Source of the DNA: Sanderia malayensis
Lineage: Eukaryota > Cnidaria > Scyphozoa > Semaeostomeae > Pelagiidae
Direction of reading: 5' to 3'
DNA length: 64,000 bases
NCBI GenBank assembly: GCA_013076295.1
Contig: RQOL01000699.1
Coordinates: 248,001-312,000, forward strand
The translations under genes and the position numbers were made by a program. The notes under the pieces were generated by a model. That model was given only the letters and a program-made list of their open reading frames with translations. It did no database searches and was not told where the DNA came from. Shown piece after piece: positions 36,089-48,100 of this stretch. Each line of letters begins with the position of its first letter. Position 1 is the first letter of the stretch.

Positions 36089-37930
36089 AAGCTGAACTGA
36101 GTTATTTCACCATCTTCGCTATGTTTTGTACCTGATTTGTTGATCATACGTAACATTAGTTGATTTAAGGCGTCGAATACACCGTCATTGAGAGCCAACC
36201 GACACCATAGAGATTTCCCGGTGACTAGTGTCCAGTCTGCATTTTAACTGTCTTGTTGCCATGAACGTTAAATAGGTAGCAGGTTTTAATGATTTCAAAA
36301 GATGTGGAAAAGCTCGCATAGCAATAAACATAATTATCATTGTCTAAAACATTTACCAGATAAATCTCCAGTTTGACAATTGGCTTAGACAGAGTTTTTC
36401 CATCCAGTCCGACTTTGATCTTACTTTTATCGGTGATCATCTCTTGCACTGTTGCCGGAAGTAGACTTGCTCCATTGCTCTCTCAACCCAGTGATTGTAC
36501 TTTTGGATTTTTCTGTGTGTTACCAACTCCAGCATGCCTTTATCTGGAATGTCACGCAATTCCACTCACCAGATCGCCAGTGATAATTTTCGTGGGTTAG
36601 GTGTGGATTTGAGCACACAACCTTTGCCGAGTGAGCACAATATTTTCATTATAGGGTGCGTCATGTGGCAAACCGAATTAGACTGACCTACTTTTTGGGG
36701 GGAGACAGGGTATTTCGTTATTTGCAGTTGTATTGGAGTCTGGTAGCTTCGATAAACTTTTCATTTATTGACATTTTAATATTATATTGCTTTTTTATCA
36801 TGTATTTGTTTTTAAGGGATGAACTTAAAGAAAGACCTCAAGCAAAGTCATGTATGTACCCAATGCTTGTTATTTTTTCTTCTTTTGAGTGCCTGTAGCG
36901 CACTGCGAACTTGATAACGGATGCATGCGTGAACTTTCATTTTCCACTTACAGTGGAACGTCCATATAACGGTACCGTTTGAGCCAATGCTTATTTCAGT
37001 TGTATCAAGGTGTCTGTTAATGGAGATCCCATTAAATCTCGATGAAAAGCTTTGATATGTTTAGATAGTTGTGGATAAGCATCCTATTGCAAGGTAATGC
37101 AAATAGCACCGGTGGGAATATTTGTTTGCCGTATTTGTTCTGTTGATCCTTTAGCTTACCAAATACCTTTTATACGCACGCGTACGTGGTAGCTTCCCAC
37201 GTACACTGTGTCACACGCCTTCGTTGTTGATTCAACTAACTGATTTTTTCTTTGGTGACCATTGCCAGCACAAAATGCTACGGGATAGTGTTTCCAGTGC
37301 GATTTCTACTTTAGAACAATGTGATCACGAAGACAGCGTTGGTCTGAAGTAAAGGTCGCATTCTAGAATGGCAAAATTTGGTTGGGTGAGCTTAGTAGCA
37401 GCTCGGTACGTGGCATAGGTTCCCCCGGGGAAGATAGGGTTTCGCCGTTTTTTTGGCGAAATTTTATTGGAACCGGTTGATATTCTTTTTCACTTTAGAT
37501 ATTTTTCACATTATATTTTTATATTACAATTTTTATTGGTAAAATGAAAGATGACAAGAAACTGCAACTATTGGCCATTTTGGCGCAATAGTCAAAGCAT
37601 CACGTATTGAAGGTGTTGCTGCCTTCAAATGTATCATCAAATGGTATTATCAGAACCAATCAACTTAGAAATTTACAACTTAGTTCATCTTGTTGTTGCA
37701 TTTATGTAGCGCACGTGGGAGATTTTAAAGTTCGCATGCGTAGTTGAATAACCTCATAACCTGAAAAAACAAAATGACTATAAGAAACCGTAATTACATG
37801 GAGAATTTCATCTGGCATTTCCGGTCCCTCTCAATGCGATTCTCAAGTATTGTGCCGTCCGCTGACCATTTCGGCACTTTGCATGCGCAAATATGCAGAT
37901 TTTAGTATAAATTCTTGCAAGCCGTGTTTT
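36089..37930. other. Repeat-like region, no gene recognised
   Basis: A minus-strand frame at 36225-36449 (KVGLDGKTLSKPIVKLEIYL) looks like a broken transposon piece but is unassigned. At 36951-37030 CAGTGGAACGTCCATATAACGG resembles one end of a pogo/Tigger-type element, but the other end was not found. The rest is featureless. Confidence 0.35.
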
Positions 37931-38099
37931 TCCAGTCCTTTGGGTTCTTTTACTGATCAGTTCAGTTGCATCCCAGACAAAAGCAACAAGGATAGATGCA
38001 AAGAGAAGTGACGAACAAAATGGCGCTTTGAGACAGATATTTCTTCAAAATTTAAACCGACAACATCATATTGCATCGCGTTATCGAATCCAGTTATCG

Positions 38100-39083
38100 A
38101 AACAGCAGCAAGCAAAAACAGAGTTGATGCGGCACCAAAAGTGTTGGAGGAAAATCAAAGCCTTTCGTTTTCGTTAAACCTGGTAAGCGCTTTCCATTAG
38201 GCCAATAGGCCCGCTAATTTTATCGTTTAGGAAAAATCCAAAAGCTGCTTGTGTCCTTCGCTTTCATCTTCATCTTCAACTTTAGAGTTTTTTGATTTAT
38301 TAACTTAACTATCATACAAGTATAACTCGATTTATTTGAATTTTTAGTTGTAGGAATCATGGGTTAGAATTCAGAAAACCGAGCTGAAAATAAAGAACGA
38401 GCATCATAAAACAAGACAAGGTCAGTGCTCATGTACGCCCCTCCCAAAGACACGAAGGAATAATCATGTGCATTAAATGATATACTTCCTGTGATCACAC
38501 ACAAAACTACAATGTGTATTACTCACCCCAGAAACTAATCACATGCACTGTTTTTGATCACACGCACAGTTTTCTGACGCCAAAGCGCATTGGATTGGAT
38601 AAAATCAAAATATCTATTTATAGATTGTGCATGCTTATATACCGTTCGTATTTATAGCCTGTAGGTTACATTTTAGCCTGCTTATGCCATACTTATGCTT
38701 TTATAGCCTTAAGGTTACATTTTAGATGTAATTCATAAATTTTTATAGCTCCAGGAAGTGATCACACAGTGACCATAGTAAAAATGCATTTTGGATCAAA
38801 TCAAGCGGCCATTTATGGATCTTGCCTGAGTACGCTAACTCCTTCGTATATCTTAAAACTTTTGATAATATTACATTAAGAATGATAAATGTCGTGATTG
38901 CAGTTCTTTGCATTGACCAAACTACTATATGCCTTAACATTGTCTTTCAGGACCAGAGCATACAAAAACACGAACTCGAGTGACAGAAAAACAACTCGAT
39001 GGTATATTTGAAACAGTAAGCTATAAAGTCAAGAAGATTTCTAATAACAAAATGCGTCTTAAACAGAACGTGACATTAAATTG
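38100..39083 (+). other. Possible two-exon 3' end of an unidentified plus-strand gene
   Basis: A stretch ending CCTG at about 38180 is followed by a GTAAGC donor. An acceptor TTTCAG at about 38950 opens a frame (GPEHTKTRTRVTEKQLDGIF, continuing to a TGA at about 39083). The phases match, giving KSKPFVFVKPG joined to PEHTKTRTRV. An AATAAA-type signal follows at about 39124, just before the convergent end of the SBNO-like gene. No start codon was found in frame upstream and I do not recognise the protein. Confidence 0.3.
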
Positions 39084-39145
39084 ATTAGTATAAAGAAATC
39101 GAAAATGCATATACATTTCGTTAAATAAAATATTTACTACTGCAT

Positions 39146-42100
39146 CTACTCAATTAAACACTGGTCAATGTGTTTATTCATTTCTACGTTATTTAAAGTC
39201 AAATCGAAAACTTTTTGGCAAATTGGACAAGTAGGCGTTTTATCTTCTTTTTTACTTTTAAATGAATTCATAATGTTCGACTGTTTGTGTCGTTTATTTG
39301 ACTCAATAATCGAGCTATTCGAGCTAATTCTTTTGAAGCCACCTTTTCTTTTACCCAACTGTTTCTCTCTCTTTTCAGAAGTGTTTTTATTTAAAAACTC
39401 CGAATTGGTAACATTAGTTGCAGTGCTACTTCCACTTGCTATTTTCTTTTCCGTCTCCAGAAATTCATTCTCTTTTCCATATTCTACTAGGTCAGGTGAG
39501 CTGTTCACGTCAATTGAGTTCTTTTCTTTAATCTTAAAAAATGTCTTCAGTGTTATGGGTGGCGTTGTTGCTTTGGCCTTCAAATTTGGAACTACCCGAG
39601 AGATATCTTCCTTTATCAACGCATAATCCTAGAAACAAAAACTATGTTTGTCATATACAAATTAATGTAGAGCATTGGATATTCTCAAAACAACTGCCAA
39701 TATCACTTAAGTCCAGGTGTCTTCTGTGTATGATTCAATTGCATTCAGCCTCAACATACCTTATCTGCATTGATATTTTGTTCCTGGAACACACGTGATA
39801 CTTCAGGTATTAGCCTTTCCGGATATTTGAGACCAATCAGACGTTCGCCATTATCAAGTTCAACGCGAACTACACGTAAAGTTCTGTTCTCGCGTCTAGA
39901 AATAAAACCAACAAAATATATAATCACCCTCCTAAATTCATAACATTGGGACTTAGTATTTTCGTCTCTAATTCTATATTTCTAACATAGGTCTGAAGTG
40001 ACACTAAGATAATTGTTAAAACATGTGTGCAATCGTAAACTAAGATTCAGAAACTGAAAAGTTCACGTTCATGTGAACTACAAGAACTGTCAAAAGATTT
40101 CCCCAGTTCAAATCCCATTCAGAATAAAATGTTTGTAGTCTAGTTAATGCTTTCATTACCAAACTCATAATGGCCCAACAGACTAATGGAGACTATGCAG
40201 CGATTACCATAGTATGTGCCGTGAACTTCTTAGCAATTTAACATGAAAAAACGAAAAGGGAACTTACGTCAACCCAAGTCCTTCAGCAAATCTATTTACA
40301 ACCGATTCCAAAGTACCGAGTAAAGATATAATTCCTCCACATAAAAGATGTAATTCTGTCGTTCTGCAACCAACTGAAAAACAAATTAAAGCGAACTAGA
40401 AACTGTTCTGTTTTGGAAATTATCCTCAATGTTAGCATTGAGTGTTTGTAGCATAAATTAAATACTTTTGACGACTTTCTTAAATATGAATTTAACATTA
40501 TTAATTGTACCCTGGTTGTTTGTTAAATAAACTCTTTTTAAAATAGCAAAGAGGTCAAAGAAAGTGGGTTGGGGAATAGTACGAACAGTAAATGAATTTG
40601 AAACATCAGTATGTTACCTTTGCAGCCGAGCTTTGATTTACAATCTGGTCCATGAATACAATGGGTTTCTGTCTTATCGTACTGTTTATTCCAGCCAGAC
40701 TCTAAAAGTGCAGCACGTACAATGTAATCACGATGCAATACAAACTGTATGCACAAGAGAGGCTTAAAGGCTTAAGATATATACTTATATTATCTTAGTG
40801 GAAAAAGAGGACATACCAGCTTCATTTGGCTCTACTGCTTTGTACTTCAGAAGAAGATCTACCTTGGATTCTTCAAATGGAGACAGTCCAGTGTTTGGTC
40901 TGTTGAAAAACATATAAAAATTTATCAATAAACTGCATTGGAATAATCTTAATTCTTAAAAACAAATAAATTTGTATAAAAACGCATCCAGAAATAAAGC
41001 AATCTTGAACACTTGGGTCAAGCATTAAAACTTAAGCCACAACGTAGTGCATAAAACAACACAACATCTAAAGCGATAAAGCAATGAGCATCGGCTACAT
41101 GGTTCATTAAGATCTTTAATGCATGCATTGCATTCTGTAATATATAAGTATTAATCCAAATACACAATCTCATCATACTAGCCTGCAAATTGTGAATAAA
41201 TGTGCTGCATGTTCTTTTTCAGTGGCTAAAATATAGAGCCTGCGTCCCTTGTGCTCTCGTTTGGAGCAATAAAATCCATCCATTTTTCCAAGTCGTTGTT
41301 CGTATCTCCTCATTGCATCTTGCCAACTTACGCCACGATCAACGGATAGAGTGACATGCCTAAAATGAAACGGTAAATTTTGAGGTTCCTTGAATGCTCT
41401 ATAATCTTTTGAAATAGCTTAATAAATAACAAATGGCAGAAATAATGATACATTATTGACTGCAAATAACTTGAAATAAATGTAAGCAACCAGAAAAACT
41501 CTTTGCACTATTAACGAAGAGATAAACGTTTTAATCATAAAGAAAATATAAGTCAGATGCCAGCAATAAATGACAAAAACAAGATGACGACAAATGATGA
41601 AAGGTTTAGCATAGTTTACAATTGCATGTAGAACTAAGAAGACAAGTAAACCTGCAAACTCACTTTGTCGAATAAGTAGAAAGACGAGCTTCTGAAAACA
41701 CAACTAGTGGATCACCAATCATCTTAATAGAGTTTCCCCTTACATCTGTAACTCCTTCATTGTACCTGGTTAAAAAAATTATACTTAAATAATTGTAAAA
41801 TATGAAGTTTTTGGAATAGCAATCAGAGCAAAAATCCAAAGGAGATTATCATTGGCAATAGTTTCCTACCAGCAATAGTTAAAACTACATGTCCCACAGC
41901 AGAGCCATGGCAGCACTATCGTGTAAATATTATTGCAAACTGTTCCATCCGACCCCTGATCCCTCGTCACTGGAACTCATGGCACATGGCACTCAAAACG
42001 CCAGGTTTTGAATTATGACATCGAGTTCGAGATGCAACGAAGCAGCTACGCATACATAACCGGTTTAAACTGGTTTAAAATATTTTTTTTATATCAATTA

Positions 42101-45100
42101 AAAAGAAAACTTGACTAACAAAAAAAATACAACTACTGTGCCTATCATGACGGGAATGGACACATCTTGACATCGAAGTTCCAATCTTGACAGGCACTTG
42201 CAATTCAAGTATTACATAAGTGAATATGCTACAAACAAACGTTTATGTCTGTCTCGCATTTGATGTCTGGCAATGATATGTGTGAGTAAGAGAATTTAAA
42301 ATACAAAATATTCGAATTACTTTAATTAAAATATTCGATTTGAAGGCCCAAGTCATTGCAACCTCGTATGCGGGTGGTGAGAAGATGAGGCCCACTCCAT
42401 GTGGGGTAATAAAATAGTCAAATCGTATTGGAATTTCATCAATATATGTCTATAATTGATGAAGAATATCCTTTCACAAAGGTATTCTATTTGTTGTGCA
42501 TCATTATCTTTTGTTATAGCAAAATGAATTAGGTTTTCGTGGTGTTGTAGCCAATATAAATATAAAACGTTATATACATTGTGAACCGATGAGTCTTCTG
42601 GGACAAATCAAAACAGTACTATTGAATTGTGCTGCCTGAGACCAATTGGGTTATGAAACTTGCAAATTTTGTGAAACATTCAACGCTTCATAGTGAGTTT
42701 TTTATAACGCCACTTGACAATTTGTTGACGTCAGGAGGATACAGGGCTGCAAAGTAGTGAGTCTGTGAGTCTCAGTACACACGAAAGGCGTAAGCAGTTG
42801 CCGTTAGCCACAACAGTCTGTCCTTTTTCAACATAGTTACTCAGCTGATATGTGCTACCCCATATAAATTCTCTGTAGAAGGTTTATTCTATTGACCATG
42901 TCTCATCAAATTTTGCTATTTTGTTCTCATGTAGCATTAGAAATAACGCGACCAACATTAAGATGGATTAACTACATTCCTATCTTTCTTGCTTCTAATT
43001 CTGCGTGTGGGGAACATTTTCTTGCGAAGCCAGCTTCTTGCCAGTTTGTTTCTGTAGAAGATCACAATAGCATTCGCGAAAAACGTCGTTGAAAGAGAAA
43101 TCATTGAGATGTCGTAAAACACTTTCAGTGCGGTAGGAAGAGGCACGTTTAATAGTTGATAGCAAACTAACAATTGAGCAGCGATGCAATATGGGGCAAA
43201 CCCCACAAATGTCACAATTAACAGCAACAAGGTGGTCTTAAACAATTCACAAACATATGTAGGTTGGTGCCTTGTCGAAGTGGATTCATTATCACCGGCG
43301 TTGCGGTCGTTATACACAGGGTTTTCTTTCACGAACTTGCTTATGCGCAAGTAAGCTCTAATATAAAGACCACAGACAATCAGCAGTTCAAGTAAGGCGG
43401 CGGTTATAATGATGATGCTGAGTATAGCTGGCATGTTCACTCCACACATTTCTGCCACTTCGTCAATGAAAAAGTTTGGAATAACCGACAGAGCGGTAAT
43501 TAAACCTACAGTAAATATGAGCCAATAAAGCCAGGGTTTTTCGAAGAGCTTCTTCAATCTTGGCGATGTTTCGCTGAAGCTTGGGTTCATGTGCAAATAT
43601 CGGTCGATTGCAATGAGCAGGGTAACGAAACCAGAAAACCGTGCGCAAAAATATGCAAAATTTACCATTTCAGAAGCAAAGTACCGCGGTAAACCAATGG
43701 CTAAACAATACAAGGGAAATCCGATGACCCCATTCATCAAATCTATGCAACTCACGACGAATATCAAGAAATTAGTCGTATTTTTGTTCACTTGTTTTGT
43801 TGCAACAAAAGACATTACAAGCAGTGCATTCAAAACCACCACTAAAACTGTTGGAATTGCCAAGACAAGGCAGGATTCTGTGTAAAATATGTTGTCCGGC
43901 TTCTGTTGTGATGCCATTGCCGTAATATAGTATGACGAGCGATAGTTGATAACAGTACAAGTTTTGGTCTTACATTTACTGATTTTTGTCCGAAAATAAA
44001 AATCTTTACAGATACCAGCTGTCAGGCCTCAATTTGATTGCATATATTAACATATATTAACATAAACTAGCCTATATTAACGTATCTTGGCTTATATGGC
44101 AAAATGTTAAATGATCTGACCAATCATGGTCAGCCGTGAAGCGTCCCATATTCAATTAAATTTTCCAAACGTCAACCAGAAGTCTAGTAATCCAACTGGC
44201 AAATATAAAAAGGTTATTAACTTCCAATGAAACAAATCAACTGCCCGCGCATGAACCACACAAAGCTCCTAATCACTGAAGTATACTTAACAGAGTGGGT
44301 TCATTAAAAATTGATTTAGAACCATATTTATAATCAAATAGAAATCTGAACATATGTAATACCATAATTACACTAAATGTTGAGATTTGTAGTTTTCAAC
44401 ATCTAAATTGTTCGTATGCAGGTGCATGTTAATTAATTCTTCAGCCCGTAATAAAAATGACTCTAAAAATCTGTAATTAACTGAAGCGAATATAAATATT
44501 ATTGCAATCTTGGATGTAATTTGAAATTAAAATTTGTCCACAATATTTTTAAACAATATAAAGAAATAGTTAGTTTGCAAAGCTAACTCCAAGTTTATTC
44601 TGTTTGAGCCTGCCGAATACTTAAGAGAATGAAAAACTTGAAAAGAGTTCAGAGTTACTGAAAGTTGTTTCAAAAACTTTGACATTTGAGAAGCTCAAAT
44701 TCCAGATATGCCGAATGGACGAGAATGGTTCACACCAAACGGTTTTACAAATTTAAAGAGTTAAGGCTGCAACAGCTACCGATGAAGACCAGTAATGTCT
44801 TGCAAGCAAAGTACGAGCTTGTCAATTTTCCATTTCACTGGAAGCGGCATTGCACTTATCACATTGGCAGTGGCAATTATAATCATAAATGCATTAGTGA
44901 TTGCATCGTTCGTTGCAACAAAACAAGTGAATGCAAATACGACAAACTTCTTAATAGTCATAATAAGCATCATCGATTTGACAATTGGAATATTGGGTGT
45001 GCCTGGACTTACAGCCATTCTTCTCCACATTAATGATTCGACTAGCTCGTCTTGGATGGTCATTATCTCGACTACTGTACTACAAATATTTGTCGAATGG

Positions 45101-48100
45101 TCTGGATTCTTAACATTTCTCATGGGCATTGACCGGTATTTACACATGAACCCAAACCTCGAAAACCGTACATCACCAAGCAGACTCGACAAGCTCTTCA
45201 AGAAACCCAGGCTGTATTTCTTAATATTCGCTGCAGGCCTGCTTTCTTGCTCTATGACAGCGTTCAAATTCGTCGCCGGAAAGCTGGGGAACTACACAAT
45301 TGTTGTTATAGAGGTAATTATTACAGAAACACACTTCCTGTTAGCAGTCCTCGCAACTGGTCTCTATATCAAGGCATACATTCGCATACGCAAGTTTGTG
45401 AGCGAGAACCCTGTCCATCGCGACAGCGAGGCTGGTCCAAGCGATCCATCCACAGCAAGACAGCAACCAAGATATGTACGTGAATTGTTCAAGACCATCC
45501 TCTTACTCATCATTGCTCTCGTTGCATCATATCTACCATACACTGTGGCAGTGCAAATCCTATCAGGCTATCGACTAGCAAACAGAATGCCACCAGACAC
45601 AATGATTTACGTTTATGACGCAACAATGTTCATCTTATTGACAGTACACGGGACAAATTCAATGATTATTCTGTACAGGAATCGACTAGCGAGAGACTGG
45701 CTTGCCGCCAAACTATTATGGTGTTCATGTCAAAAGCGTAGAATTACAATTAATAATAATTAATAATAATAATAATAACTTTTTTTGATAGGATTGATAG
45801 GCTTATACGCTCACTATCTTCGTAAGGTATTGGTTTATGCGCTAAGCACAAAGAGCCCACTGAATAGCTAGACTAATCGAAGCAGTGCGACCCTGGTCCT
45901 TCCTCTCGATGTGACCACACCTCGTGATTCCTTTTGCCTTTTTGCCTAGAATTAGAGAGAGCTGGCAAATTCTCTGCTCACACTCTATATGACAGGTCTG
46001 AAGGTGGGCTCGAACCAACGACCCTTTGAACAAGGGTTGAGTGATGTAACCACTCGGCCATCCCAGTTACCTAACGAATAATGTTGTCAAACATCTTGAC
46101 AATATCTACTTCTAACCCCGACTGGATCCTCTAAAGAGACCTGTTTGTTGAGGTCTGCCAGAATAAGGATACATACGTTTCAAAGAAAAGCAACTAACGT
46201 GCCTGGCGGACTATGTTAGTACTCAAGCTCTATTATCTGAAGTCTAATAATGGACAACGTGCTAGTACACAACCAAGACAACGAGAAGAGTTGTACAATA
46301 TCAACAATGCTTTGGCGATGAAAATACATTAACAACGATACGCAGCCAAACCAATATGATGCGACCCAACAAAAGTAGATCAATGTTAAACGACGTTAGG
46401 GATCGCCTTCCTTCTCCATCCAACTGGCAAATATAAAAAGGTTATTAACTTCCAATGAAACAAATCAACTGCCCGCGCATGAATCATACAAAGCTTCTAA
46501 TGACTGAAGTATACTTGACAGAGTGGGTTCATTAAAAATTGATTTAGAGCCATATTCATAATCAAATAGAAATCTGAACATATGTAATACCACAATTACA
46601 CAAAATGTTGACATTTGTAGTTTTCAACCTCTAAATTGTTCGTATGCAGGTGCATGTTAATTAATTGTTCAGCCCGTAATAAAAATGACTCTGAAAATCC
46701 GAAATGAACTGAAACGAATATCAATATTACTTCAATCTTGAATGTAATTTGAAATTAAAATTTGTCCACTATATTTTTAAACAATACAAGGAAATAGTTA
46801 GTTTGCAAAGCTAATTCCAAGTTTACTCTGTTTGAGCTAGCCGAACACTTAAGAGAATGAAAAACTTGAAAAGAGTTTGGAGTTACTGAAAGTTGTTTCA
46901 AAAACTTTGACATTTCGAGAAGCTCAAATTCCAGATATGCCGAATGGACGAGAATGGTTCACACCAAACGGTTTTACCAATGTAAATAGTTAAAGCTTCA
47001 ACACAGCTGCCTTCAACATTGCTTACATGGAGACAAAGTAATGTCTTGCGAGCAAAGTACTTGCTTGTCGATTTTCCATTTTACTGGAAGCGGCATTGCA
47101 CTTATCACATTGGCAGTGGCAATTATAATCATAAATGCATTAGTGGTTGCATCGTTCGTTGCAACAAAACAGGTTAATGCAAATACGACAAACTTCTTAA
47201 TAGTCATAGTAAGCATCATCGACTTGACAATTGGAATATTGGGTCTGCCTGGACTTATAGCCATTCTTATCCACATTAATGATTCGACTAGCTCGTCTTG
47301 GATGGTCATTGTCTCGATTACCGTACTACAAATATTTACCACATGGTCTGCAATTTTAACATTTCTGATGGGGGTTGACCGGTATTTACACATGAACCCA
47401 AGCCTCGAAAACCGTACATCACCAAGCAGACTGGACAAGCTTTTCAAGAAACCCAGGCTGTATTTCTTAATATTCGCTGCAGGCCTGCTTTCTTGCTCTA
47501 TGACAGTGCTCAGATTCGTCGCCGGAAAGCTAGGGAATTACACAATTGCTGTTATAGAAGTGATTATTACAGGAGCACACTTGCTGTCAGCAGTACTCGC
47601 AGCTGGTCTCTATATCAAGGCATACATCCGCATACGCAAGTTTGTGAGCGAGAACCCTGTCCATCGCGACCGCGAGGCTGGTTCAAACGATCCATCCACG
47701 GCAAGACAGCAACCAAGATATGTACGTGAATTGTTCAAGACCATCCTCTTACTCATCATTGCTCTCGTTGCATCATATCTACCATTCACTGTGGCAGCGC
47801 AAATCCGATCTGGCTATCGACTAGCAAACAGAACACCACCAGGCATAATGCTTTACGTTTATGACGCAACAGTGTTCATCTTATTCACAGTACACGCAAC
47901 AAATTCAATGATTGTTCTGTACAGGAATCGACTGGCGAGAGACTGGCTTGCCGCCAAACTATTATGGTGTTCATGTCAAAAGCGTAGAATAGCAAGAAAC
48001 AAATAATGTCAAATATGTTGACAATATCTACTTCTAACCCGGACTGGACCCTCAGAAGAGACCTGTTTGTTGAGGTCTGCGAGAGTAACGACACAAACGT

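Larger units (their letters stand above)
44191..46218 (+). repeat. Tandem duplication unit 1 (receptor plus flanks)
   Basis: About 600 bp upstream of the receptor, the receptor itself and about 140 bp downstream are repeated in the same order at 46419-48148. The upstream match starts at CCAACTGGCAAATATAAAAAG in both units. Unit 1 differs by carrying the SINE at 45755-46075. Confidence 0.85.

Noticed and set aside
45842..46071. Functional tRNA gene
   Set aside because: Good A and B boxes, but no complete cloverleaf, and the unit carries a body and AAT tail, so it is a SINE.
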